A stretch of 18,605 nt of DNA from a bacterium (lineage in GTDB: Bacteria; Latescibacterota; UBA2968), in NCBI GenBank assembly GCA_027296045.1, contig JAPUJS010000246.1, positions 1 through 18,605 on the forward strand, written 5' to 3'. Below the pieces are notes generated by a model, which was not told the origin of the DNA, did no database searches, and saw nothing but the letters and a program-made list of their open reading frames with translations. Numbering within the stretch: the first letter of the stretch is position 1; each line of letters starts with the position of its first letter. Positions 1-6,612 of the stretch are shown here, piece by piece. Both the position numbers and the translations under genes were made by a program.

Positions 1-567
1 GGCTGTGAGCGCTGCCATGGCCCGGGAGAACACCATGTAAATCTGCACGAACAGGGCCTGGAATCAGAACCCATCGACCGCACCATTGTCAATCCAGAGC
101 ACGTACCAGCCAACCAGAAAATCGATATCTGCCTGCAATGCCACCTTCAGGGCACCATGCGGGTGCTCAAAAAAGATCACACGGAAACCGACTTTCGCCC
201 CGGCCAATCGCTCACAGCCCTCAAGTCGATCTTCATCCAGGCAGGCCTTCCGCCCGGTGATTTTGGAATTGCCAGCCACGGAGAACGGTTTCTATCCAGC
301 GTTTGTTATCAAAAAAGCAGAATGGGTTGCACCTATTGCCACGACCCCCACCGTCCGGTCCAGACCGTATCCCGCTCGTTCTTCAACGGACGCTGCACCA
401 CCTGCCATGAAACCCTCAGTCCCGCCACCCAAACAGGGCATCACCGTCCGGGTGCAGACTGTGTGGCCTGCCATATGCGCCAGGGTGCAACCGCCGACAT
501 TTTGCACGTCAACTTCACCGACCACTGGATCCGAAAAAAATTCTGGAACGCCCCCAAAGCGTCGTAG
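1..567 (+). CDS. Multihaem cytochrome c domain (partial 5', frame-disrupted 3')
   Basis: The frame is open from the first base, so the true start lies outside the window. Five haem c attachment motifs are visible: CERCH (4-18), CLQCH (130-144), CTYCH (328-342), CTTCH (394-408) and CVACH (460-474). A later FTDHWI segment (514-531) supplies a His of the kind used as a distal haem ligand in this family. Such proteins are exported and carry electrons in the periplasm; the electron donor and acceptor are unknown here. The frame stops at TAG 565-567, but a long TPR region continues in the -1 frame from about 540. The usual architecture of the family is cytochrome followed by TPRs in one chain, so these are very probably the two halves of one gene broken or recoded at an A7 run (534-540). 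The haem motifs are certain; the family assignment is good. Confidence 0.85.
   Translation, partial: GCERCHGPGEHHVNLHEQGLESEPIDRTIVNPEHVPANQKIDICLQCHLQGTMRVLKKDHTETDFRPGQSLTALKSIFIQAGLPPGDFGIASHGERFLSSVCYQKSRMGCTYCHDPHRPVQTVSRSFFNGRCTTCHETLSPATQTGHHRPGADCVACHMRQGATADILHVNFTDHWIRKKFWNAPKAS
534..540 (+). other. A7 homopolymer: frameshift site between cytochrome and TPR halves
   Basis: In the cytochrome frame the run reads cgA AAA AAA ttc, so the last A of one codon plus two AAA codons forms the A_AAA_AAA type of -1 slippery heptamer. A -1 slip continues as ATT CTG GAA into the long TPR frame, while no slip ends at TAG 565-567. Possible causes are programmed ribosomal slippage, transcriptional slippage, a natural mutation, or a base missed in a homopolymer during sequencing or assembly. 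No clear stimulatory hairpin or internal Shine-Dalgarno was seen. Confidence 0.7.
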
Positions 568-1424
568 ATTCTCTCCGAAAGCACCGTGCCAATACCCCCA
601 TCGTCCTGGAAAGCTTTTTCCCGGAAACAGACACGGCCGCCGATCTCCGACTCGGCATTGCCTACATCAAATATTACGAATCCAAACACGCCCATCCCGA
701 ATATCTCCGTCGGGGAATCGCCCTCCTGACATCTGGCCTTCAAGAACACCCTGACCACGCCAAAGGCCACTATTTTCTGGGCCTTGCCTATACACACCGG
801 GAACGCTTAGCCCAGGCAGCCCATGAATTTCAAACAGTGATCGCCCTTTCTCCAGAACATGGGCTTGCCCACTTTCAACTGGGCCGAGCGTTCCAAAAAA
901 TGAACCGATCCCAAGAAGCAATCCGGACCTATCGGACTGGCCTGCGCATTTTCCCCGAAAACTCCAAGGCCTATAACAACCTTGGAAATATCTATTCAGG
1001 CCAGGGGGATTTCGACCAGGCCCAGACAGCCTATGAACAGGCCGTATTCTGGCAATCGGACTATGCCCTTGCCTACAACAACCTGGGAGACTTGCTGGCT
1101 TATAAAAAGCGGGATCTAAAATCAGCCGCACAGCAGTTTGGAAATGCCTTGCAATATCAACCCGACTTTCCCGCCGCCCTGTTCAACCTGGGCAACATCC
1201 GCCTGGCCGAAAAAAACGAAGCCCAGGCCTTTGCCCTCTTTCAACAGGCCCTTCGGGTCGACCCCAACTACGTACCTGCCCTTGGCAACCTGTCTGTCCT
1301 GTTCATCGGCCGGGGTGAAAACGAAGCGGCCCGAAAACACCTGAACCACCTGCTTCAGATCGCACCGGGGGATCAGCGTGCCCGTGACCTTCTGGAGCGA
1401 TTGGACCAGTCCGAGCAGAAATGA
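540..1424 (+). CDS. TPR domain, C-terminal half of the multihaem cytochrome
   Basis: This frame is open from before 540 to TGA 1422-1424 and encodes about seven consecutive tetratricopeptide repeats. Typical repeat cores are visible: GHYFLGLAY, AHFQLGRAF, AYNNLGNIY, AYNNLGDLL, ALFNLGNI and ALGNLSVLF, each followed by an acidic/Ala helix and a P-x-x-x-A turn. TPRs mediate protein-protein contacts. The first ordinary start codon in this frame (GTG 837) falls inside a repeat and has no convincing ribosome binding site, so independent translation is unlikely. The segment just after the switch (residues KILERPQSVVDSL) runs smoothly on from the cytochrome domain if the frame moves by -1 in the A7 tract. 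I therefore treat it as the second half of one protein, produced by frameshifting or disrupted by an indel. Confidence 0.8.
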   Translation: MLERPQSVVDSLRKHRANTPIVLESFFPETDTAADLRLGIAYIKYYESKHAHPEYLRRGIALLTSGLQEHPDHAKGHYFLGLAYTHRERLAQAAHEFQTVIALSPEHGLAHFQLGRAFQKMNRSQEAIRTYRTGLRIFPENSKAYNNLGNIYSGQGDFDQAQTAYEQAVFWQSDYALAYNNLGDLLAYKKRDLKSAAQQFGNALQYQPDFPAALFNLGNIRLAEKNEAQAFALFQQALRVDPNYVPALGNLSVLFIGRGENEAARKHLNHLLQIAPGDQRARDLLERLDQSEQK

Positions 1425-1477
1425 TAGGATGCACAAAAAATCTGGCGATCTGCCAGCAGGCAATCGCTCAAAGAGAA

Positions 1478-1520
1478 AAAAGGCAGGGATTGTAGCCCCC
1501 GCCTTGACCCTGCTTTCTTT
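1478..1520. terminator. Probable bidirectional terminator between convergent genes
   Basis: GCAGGG (1483-1488) pairs with CCCTGC (1508-1513), extended by a G·T pair and A/T pairs. An A-run lies on the left (1475-1481) and a T-rich run on the right (1514-1520). It lies between the + strand TPR gene and the - strand isomerase-like gene, so it could serve both. The loop is long (about 19 bases), which lowers confidence. Confidence 0.45.
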
Positions 1521-1524
1521 CCTC

Positions 1525-2391
1525 TTATCGCCTTCTGGGCGGTTTCCACTTCTTCAGGTGTTTCCGCCACGATTTATTCACCTCATCTTTAACCGCAATC
1601 GCATCTCTCCATCGATCTCCAAAGACCGAAAGATAATATCCCCCCGCAATCTGTTCGGGACAGACAAACATCTCCCGCCCCGGTGTCGCGGCTTCCAACC
1701 AACAGGCAATCAACCGGTCGGTAAATTCCATCCAGTCTAAAAACTCCGGCGTCAACTTCCCCTTCTTGCCCACCACCTGGATCTGTGCGTGATGCCCATT
1801 AAAGGGCCTGAAATGAAACTGTTGGGCAAACTGAATCAGGTCCACCCGTTCGGACAGTCGGTCCCAGTAAGGCGGCGACAGGTGTTTCACCACGGCCGGG
1901 TGCGAAAAATCCCACGTCATCTTCATCAGCCTTTTTTCTGCCTTCTCATACCCGGCGGCAAGCGCATAGACCTTTTCCGGAGTTTCCGTACAGGTATCCC
2001 GATGGACCTCGATTGCCACATCCATTCCCAGTTCATCGGCTGCTGCTAAAACCCGCCTCGCCACTTCCACCGCCCGCTTTGTCGGGGTGTCGTGATCCAG
2101 CATTTGCACGTTCACACACCGGGCGCCCACCTCTTTGAGGGCCCGCAACTTGGGCTTGATCTCAGGAATGCCGCCCATGTCTATGGTTGCCGCAAACAGC
2201 AATCCACTTTTCTCCACGTGCTCCCGTGTCACCAGCGGAATTCGCCCTACAAACCCGTCGAAACCGGCCTTTTTAATTTCCTTCAATTTCCGCTCCGTAC
2301 TCCATTCCCCCTTTTTGCCGCCGTATCCAGACAGGCTCCCCAGCGTCGCCATCTGATAAATCCTGGGCTTTTCTACTTTCTTTTTTGCCAT
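1525..2391 (-). CDS. Sugar phosphate isomerase/epimerase-like TIM-barrel protein
   Basis: 288 aa, starting at ATG 2389-2391 behind a strong GAGGAGG ribosome binding site five bases upstream. The protein resembles the xylose-isomerase-like TIM-barrel family (AP endonuclease family 2 fold): an N-terminal ERKLKEIKKAGFDGF segment, then barrel strands bearing candidate metal ligands Glu128 (AIEVH), Asp161 and His164 (TWDFSH), His193 (FHFRPF) and Glu246 (VCPEQ). These match the usual Glu/Asp/His/Glu divalent-metal site, so it is probably an active isomerase or epimerase; the substrate cannot be told. There is no signal peptide, so it is cytoplasmic. The C-terminus is very basic (KKWKPPRRR). It is a single-gene unit: its own candidate promoter lies upstream and it converges on the TPR gene. 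Exact chemistry is unknown; family confidence is good. Confidence 0.8.
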   Translation of the reverse strand: MAKKKVEKPRIYQMATLGSLSGYGGKKGEWSTERKLKEIKKAGFDGFVGRIPLVTREHVEKSGLLFAATIDMGGIPEIKPKLRALKEVGARCVNVQMLDHDTPTKRAVEVARRVLAAADELGMDVAIEVHRDTCTETPEKVYALAAGYEKAEKRLMKMTWDFSHPAVVKHLSPPYWDRLSERVDLIQFAQQFHFRPFNGHHAQIQVVGKKGKLTPEFLDWMEFTDRLIACWLEAATPGREMFVCPEQIAGGYYLSVFGDRWRDAIAVKDEVNKSWRKHLKKWKPPRRR

Positions 2392-2434
2392 ACTTCCTCC
2401 TCTGAATCAGATCCAATTTCACTGAACAGAGTCC

Positions 2435-2463
2435 AAAATAAGGTCCATACCCTTGAAATGCAA
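2435..2463 (-). promoter_or_regulatory. Candidate sigma-70-type promoter for the isomerase-like gene
   Basis: On the - strand TTGCAT (2458-2463) is followed after 17 bases by TATTTT (2435-2440), about 45 bases before the start codon. Match and spacing are good for a housekeeping promoter, but this is judged by eye. The rest of the 2392-2679 spacer shows only the terminator of the next gene. Confidence 0.35.
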
Positions 2464-2565
2464 GTAAAGAACCACACCCGGAGGGAGCCTACAAAAAGCC
2501 CGAGCATTTCGCCCAGGCCACCAATTCTTTGCCGGTCCCGCTTTCGTCCTGAATCCCTCGGGAAG

Positions 2566-2606
2566 AAAAAAACAAAAACCCCCTTGGTTAAAAAAAACCA
2601 AGGGGG
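2566..2606 (-). terminator. Intrinsic terminator of the small cytochrome c gene
   Basis: A perfect 11-bp inverted repeat, CCCCCTTGGTT (2579-2589) and AACCAAGGGGG (2596-2606), has a 6-base loop. Read on the - strand, the stem is followed by a long T-rich tract (complement of the A-rich 2566-2578). It lies about 75 bases past the stop of the cytochrome gene ending at 2680. On the + strand only a short CCTTTTC follows, so it mainly works leftward. Confidence 0.85.
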
Positions 2607-2679
2607 CCTTTTCATGGATCAATCTCATCCTTAAAATCCATTGCACCCGTCAGGCTTTCCCAATCGATGCGGTACCTTC

Positions 2680-3102
2680 CTAATCACCCGTTTTTCCCAA
2701 CAAATAGGCCACCAGAATCTGTCGCTGTTCGGCCGTCATATCAAACCGGGGCATCGAAATCCGATATTTTTGGTGCAAAGCCTTCAACCTGTCCGTTTGA
2801 CCAAAGGAAGCCGGCTGATCCAGATATTGACTTAAAGATTCCGGCGTCCAATAGGCTTTCAAGCCCTTGAGAGGTGGACCCAGTTGGGTGCCCGAAAAAT
2901 CAGCACCGTGGCACCGGGCACACCCCGAGCCAAAGTACAGAACCGCACCGGGAGACCGACCACAATCCACGACACCAACCAGGGAAATACCGACAAGCCA
3001 TAGACACACACACCAAAGCCGCCTCCGATTGCTCCGATGCGAAATCTCGGTTACACCGGACCCTCTACCCAAAGCAGACCTCCATTTATACGGTTTCATC
3101 AT
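2680..3102 (-). CDS. Small exported monohaem cytochrome c
   Basis: 140 aa from ATG 3100-3102. Residues 26-47 form a basic n-region (RRR) followed by a hydrophobic stretch ending at Cys47, i.e. a signal peptide or membrane anchor; the Asp before Cys47 is not a standard lipobox. A class I cytochrome c domain follows: haem motif CARCH at 61-65, a G-PPLKGL segment, and ISMPRF with Met117 as the likely sixth haem ligand. It probably shuttles electrons in the periplasm, perhaps with the multihaem cytochrome nearby (inference from proximity only). The frame stays open far upstream into the response-regulator genes, but that part is an antisense shadow. TTG 3070-3072, preceded by TGGAGG, is an alternative start that would give 130 aa and keep the whole signal region. 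The gene is divergent from the receivers and has its own terminator. Confidence 0.8.
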   Translation of the reverse strand: MMKPYKWRSALGRGSGVTEISHRSNRRRLWCVCLWLVGISLVGVVDCGRSPGAVLYFGSGCARCHGADFSGTQLGPPLKGLKAYWTPESLSQYLDQPASFGQTDRLKALHQKYRISMPRFDMTAEQRQILVAYLLGKTGD

Positions 3103-3110
3103 TTTCTTAC

Positions 3111-3139
3111 TTGACAGGTAGATCCAAGTATTGCATCTT
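3111..3139 (+). promoter_or_regulatory. Candidate promoter of the receiver pair
   Basis: A perfect -35-like TTGACA (3111-3116) is followed after 17 bases by CATCTT, only a 3/6 match to the -10 consensus. It lies about 85 bases before the first receiver, in the divergent spacer. Just downstream are three tandem 7-mers (TTGCATC, TTGCAAC, TTGCAAA) and a small inverted repeat. It is plausible but weak. Confidence 0.3.
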
Positions 3140-3174
3140 GCAACTTGCAAAAAACGCAGAGACCTACATCTCTG
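3131..3174. repeat. Tandem 7-mer repeat plus small inverted repeat in divergent spacer
   Basis: Three head-to-tail copies of TTGCAWM occupy 3131-3151. CAGAGA (3157-3162) and TCTCTG (3169-3174) then form a 6-bp inverted repeat around CCTACA. Position between divergent cytochrome and receiver genes fits an operator, but no regulator can be assigned. Confidence 0.35.
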
Positions 3175-3223
3175 AGATCGGATATTCGTACGATCGAAAC
3201 TGTCAGGATCTGGAGAACTTACA

Positions 3224-3589
3224 GTGGCTCTCATTCTGGTGATGGACGACGATGCTTCGGTCCGAATCGCCCTGCGCACCCTGCTTCTAAAAGAAGGACA
3301 CGAAGTGCTCGAAGCAACCAACGGTGTGGAAGGGGCAAATCTGTATGTCCAAAACCGCCCCGACCTGGTCATCACAGATATCTTCATGCCCGACAAAGAC
3401 GGCGTCGAAACCCTCCTGGAACTCCGGCACGACTTTCCCGATGTCAAAGTGATTGTCATCTCTGGAAACGCCCAGAAATTTTTACCCCTTACCGAAGACC
3501 TGGGTGCCCACTGGACCCTGACCAAGCCCTTTAAAGCCACGGAAATCCTGGAAGCAGTTCGAGATCTCCTGGAGCGAAGTGAAACGTAG
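3224..3589 (+). CDS. Stand-alone response regulator receiver (CheY-like), copy 1
   Basis: 121 aa from GTG 3224-3226, preceded by GGAG at about 9 bases. It consists only of a receiver domain: acidic cluster Asp8-Asp10, phospho-acceptor Asp52 in VITDIFMP, Ser80 in VIVIS (switch residue), and Lys101 in LTKPF. All catalytic residues for phosphotransfer are present, so it should be phosphorylated by a histidine kinase. No output domain follows, so it must act by protein contact or as a phosphorelay step. No kinase is encoded in the window. It is followed by a similar receiver after 11 bases, in one transcript ending at the 3989-4020 terminator. Confidence 0.93.
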   Translation: MALILVMDDDASVRIALRTLLLKEGHEVLEATNGVEGANLYVQNRPDLVITDIFMPDKDGVETLLELRHDFPDVKVIVISGNAQKFLPLTEDLGAHWTLTKPFKATEILEAVRDLLERSET

Positions 3590-3600
3590 GGAGGGTCATT

Positions 3601-3972
3601 GTGGCGCACATCCTGATCATCGACGACGACGCTCCCACCCGGCAACTGCTCCGGGACTTTCTGGAAGGACAAGGTCATCACATCGTCGAAGCAGAAAACG
3701 GCAAAGTGGGCATCGAAATACACCGTAGTGATCCGGCCGAGGTGATCATTACGGATATTTTTATGCCCGAAAAAAACGGATTGAGGGTCATCCGCGAACT
3801 GCAGCGAGAAGACCCTGCAATCAAAATTATCGCCATTTCAGGCGGCGGCGACCTGGGAAACCTCAACCCCCTCATCCTGGCCGAAGAAGTGGGCATTGAA
3901 CACACCCTTACCAAACCCTTCCACATGCAGGATTTGCTGGATGCCATCCAAGACTTGCTGCTGGAAACCTGA
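3601..3972 (+). CDS. Stand-alone response regulator receiver (CheY-like), copy 2
   Basis: 123 aa from GTG 3601-3603 behind an AGGGAGG ribosome binding site. Receiver domain only: Asp8-Asp10, phospho-acceptor Asp52 in IITDIFMP, Ser80 in IIAIS, Lys105 in LTKPF. It is a clear paralogue of the preceding gene, sharing TDIFMPxKxG and TLTKPF, with a 4-residue longer loop after the switch Ser (GGGDLGNLNP). This points to an old tandem duplication rather than a recent one. Its partner kinase and output are unknown. Confidence 0.93.
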   Translation: MAHILIIDDDAPTRQLLRDFLEGQGHHIVEAENGKVGIEIHRSDPAEVIITDIFMPEKNGLRVIRELQREDPAIKIIAISGGGDLGNLNPLILAEEVGIEHTLTKPFHMQDLLDAIQDLLLET

Positions 3973-3987
3973 GAGATGCAAAATCCG

Positions 3988-4277
3988 AAAAACCAGGGCA
4001 TTTCAAGCCCTGGTTTTTTTATGCCATCAAACCGAGTACCCACCCGTTCATCCACCACCTCCTGTCGGGATCCCAGGTTCCAGGTCTCTCCATCAAATCG
4101 GTACATACGATGTGCTATTCGATCCGACACCGTCCCGGGAAGGACACACCACCAGACCTTCGACTGAGGCTTCTCGCCTGTTTTCCCGGTGCCCATAAAA
4201 AACGCCGGACTGCCCTGTCCTGCAGCAGATCCGACAGTGAGCAGCCCAATCGCCAAAACCAAACCGATAGGGCTCAT
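3988..4277 (-). pseudogene. N-terminal fragment of a secreted (possibly beta-propeller-type) protein
   Basis: ATG 4275-4277 has a good GAGAGGAA ribosome binding site and lies 11 bases after the penicillin acylase stop. It opens with a clear signal peptide (MSPIGLVLAIGLLTVGSAAG). About 75 mature residues follow, including GTGKTGEKPQSKVWW and HRMYRFDGETW. The KPQSK-W...G.W pattern resembles the start of exported beta-propeller-like proteins that are much longer; this comes from memory of the family and is not certain. The reading frame has no stop of its own: it runs through the receiver terminator and antisense through the second receiver to 3678, where it is clearly not natural coding sequence. 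I read it as the surviving 5' end of a truncated gene. A small functional secreted protein with a lost or shifted stop is the alternative. Confidence 0.5.
3989..4020 (+). terminator. Strong intrinsic terminator of the receiver operon
   Basis: AACCAGGGC (3991-3999) pairs perfectly with GCCCTGGTT (4007-4015) around a 7-base loop and is followed by T's to 4020. Flanking A's lengthen the stem. It starts 17 bases past the second receiver. On the other strand the hairpin is followed by five T's, so it may also stop leftward transcription of the penicillin acylase operon. Confidence 0.9.
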
Positions 4278-4288
4278 TTCCTCTCCCT

Positions 4289-6610
4289 CTAAGGTTCTTG
4301 CTCCATTTTTTCAGAGGTTGGTTCGGACTGCTCGCTTTCCATCCCCTGTTCCCCCGGCAGGTCGCCCCTCTTTTTCCGCACCCGCCAATAAACCCGCTGA
4401 GAAACCAGATCGGCCTCTTCTGACGTATACGGAATAGTTGTCACCTTTTCTAAATGATACAAAATCTCTTCTTCCCCAAACCAGGCCGGTTTAAAAACAT
4501 TTTTGCTTTGCAAGGGGGCCTGATCGATAAAGTGGTGCGATTCGGGATCTTCACTATTCCCATAGGGCAACAGGCTCCAGGCCTGCACCGGTTCTGTGAG
4601 GGAAACCACCATCGTGAAAGAAGACCCTCGCGTCACTTGAAACACCCCATCCGACCCGGCTTTTGCCCGGGTCATATGCAACGCAGTTGTCCCTGGAGGC
4701 GGTCCACTGATGGGAAATGTCTGTTCCCCCCGCCTGATATGATGCACATCGCCCCAGACCACATCCAGTTTTCCATAGGTCGACATCATAAATTCGACAG
4801 CCGTACGGAGAGCCTCCAGTGCTAGCTTCTCCTGCGCCGTCTGGTCCTTTCTCTGGGCGGCTGGAAGCTGCCCCATCAGGCGATCGAACCGCACCTTCCA
4901 CATCGAAAACAACAGGGTCCCCTTGCTGTCTACACTGGCCCGATTGTTCCAGTGACGCAAAATATCGACAGCCGCTCCAACTTGCCCTTCCGGATCATAA
5001 ATTTCGTGCCATGTCTGATTATACGCCCGCAGGATAATTCCCTTCCATTCCTCGGCCGCAATCAGATAATCATCTCGGGCCATAGCTTTCATATCTTCAA
5101 CCGTAATCCCCCGGTGTGTCAACAGCCAGTTCAAAAGCCGATGGCCCCGATTATTAAACCCACCCCGTCCCAGATAAAGGGGAAATACATCCGGGTCCAG
5201 CCCACTTTCTACAGTGACCAGGTGAGCAGCCGTATTGCAGTTTTGCAAAAACCCGGCCTTGGGGTTGGTGATCTGGGGAAGCTGGGAAAAGGTCAAAATT
5301 CCCTGCCACTGCGTCTCGGCCGCCCACCCCGGAACCGGAACTCGCCAGTCAAATTCTTCGGACCGAACCGGGCAGCGTGCGTTAAACACATAAAAAATAT
5401 TTCCGTCCACATCGCCATACATCACATTGGTGGTCGGAAGTTCCAGCCGGGCCATGGCCCGTTTAAACGGCTCCAACCCTTGGGCCCGGTTCATCGCATA
5501 AAACTGCCCAATAAAATCCACCAGATCTTCCATACTGGTGTGGGCGGCATAGGCCCAGTTCTCCGTAGTTTTATAAACCGGCCCGTGAATCGTATACAGC
5601 AATTCCTTTTCAACCTCATAAACCCCTTCTCCCGGCTCTCCCCGCACCCGAATTTTCACCCGTCGGGAAGTCATCCGCTCCTTTTCTTTTTCGTAGAAAT
5701 AGCGCTTGGGATTTGCCGGATCCAGGCGCTCCTCATACAGGTCAAACACATCGGCTGCATTCACCGTCATCGACCACGCAATCCGGTCGGTATGCCCCAT
5801 CAAAATCACCGGCAACCCAAACATCGTCGCCCCGGATACATTCAGCCCTTCCCGGCTCACCAGATGGGCCTCGTACCACTGCAATGGCTTCGACCAGGGC
5901 AAATGTGAATCCATTACAAACAGGGGCGACCCGGTAGCCGACCGGGAAGCGTCTACAACCCAGTGATTGGAAGCCATCAGGTCCACCAACGTTGGTCGCA
6001 ACCCCTTTTGCGCCAGCTCGGGTGCCCCGGACTGCTCTGCAAACAGGAACACCAACCAGCGAGCCAGAGCGATCACTTCCTTGGCATTGACCTCCTCCAC
6101 CCAGTGGGGCAACACCTGCTGGTGGATTTTGATGTAGTGATTAATCCCACTCGCAAATGCCTCCACCAGCGAGCGAGTCGACTTCGGGATATCCCCATAA
6201 AGCTCTCCCGCTACCGTATAAATCCGCCACAGCAAGGCCTTATAATCGTGTTCCAGATAAGCCCTGCCTTCAATCTCGGAACGTCGCCCCCGGGCCTGCC
6301 GGTAATTCAGCAGCATATCGATCAGGTGATCCTCGGCCTGGGCATAGCCAAACCCGAACGCCACATCCAGATCCGTTTCGCCAAAAATGTGCGGCACCCC
6401 GTATCGATCCCGCAAAATCCGGACCCTGCCCGAAGACGGAATCAGCAACGAATCGCCCAATTCTTCCAGCACCACCTCAAGAGGTGTCTCTGCCAACAAG
6501 AGGGCCAAACTATCGACCGCCGTTGTATCGGGTTCCAAAAAAAAGAAATCTTCCTGGGCCTCCACCCGACCGATCATCAGGAGCATCAACACCCCGAACC
6601 AAACTTTCAT
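4289..6610 (-). CDS. Penicillin acylase family protein (exported Ntn hydrolase)
   Basis: 773 aa, ATG 6608-6610, with GGGAG just upstream and only two bases after the oxidoreductase stop. Residues 1-18 are a signal peptide (cleavage about VEA|QE), placing it in the periplasm. The penicillin acylase/acyl-homoserine lactone acylase architecture is present: an alpha part with RDRYGVPHIFGETD (67-80) and an autocleavage site whose new N-terminal nucleophile would be Ser214 in ASNHWV. Downstream, WSMTVNAADVFDLYEERL carries the expected oxyanion-hole Asn region. The residue before Ser214 is Ala where Gly is usual. The family hydrolyses amide bonds of acyl side chains (penicillins, AHLs, other N-acyl compounds); the substrate here is unknown. 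The C-terminus is a charged Glu-rich tail. It is the fourth gene of the GH38-MBL-Gfo operon. Confidence 0.9.
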   Translation of the reverse strand: MKVWFGVLMLLMIGRVEAQEDFFFLEPDTTAVDSLALLLAETPLEVVLEELGDSLLIPSSGRVRILRDRYGVPHIFGETDLDVAFGFGYAQAEDHLIDMLLNYRQARGRRSEIEGRAYLEHDYKALLWRIYTVAGELYGDIPKSTRSLVEAFASGINHYIKIHQQVLPHWVEEVNAKEVIALARWLVFLFAEQSGAPELAQKGLRPTLVDLMASNHWVVDASRSATGSPLFVMDSHLPWSKPLQWYEAHLVSREGLNVSGATMFGLPVILMGHTDRIAWSMTVNAADVFDLYEERLDPANPKRYFYEKEKERMTSRRVKIRVRGEPGEGVYEVEKELLYTIHGPVYKTTENWAYAAHTSMEDLVDFIGQFYAMNRAQGLEPFKRAMARLELPTTNVMYGDVDGNIFYVFNARCPVRSEEFDWRVPVPGWAAETQWQGILTFSQLPQITNPKAGFLQNCNTAAHLVTVESGLDPDVFPLYLGRGGFNNRGHRLLNWLLTHRGITVEDMKAMARDDYLIAAEEWKGIILRAYNQTWHEIYDPEGQVGAAVDILRHWNNRASVDSKGTLLFSMWKVRFDRLMGQLPAAQRKDQTAQEKLALEALRTAVEFMMSTYGKLDVVWGDVHHIRRGEQTFPISGPPPGTTALHMTRAKAGSDGVFQVTRGSSFTMVVSLTEPVQAWSLLPYGNSEDPESHHFIDQAPLQSKNVFKPAWFGEEEILYHLEKVTTIPYTSEEADLVSQRVYWRVRKKRGDLPGEQGMESEQSEPTSEKMEQEP

Positions 6611-6612
6611 GC

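Noticed and set aside
86..754. 222-codon frame over the cytochrome region
   Set aside because: Pro/Ser/Arg-rich shadow of the haem-motif frame; it contains no CxxCH motifs.
3103..3723. Upstream extension of the small cytochrome c frame
   Set aside because: The extension is Ser/Arg-rich antisense of both receiver genes and would place the signal peptide in mid-protein.
4952..5908. Open frame of 318 codons on the + strand
   Set aside because: It is antisense to the penicillin acylase gene, with no domain and no ribosome binding site.
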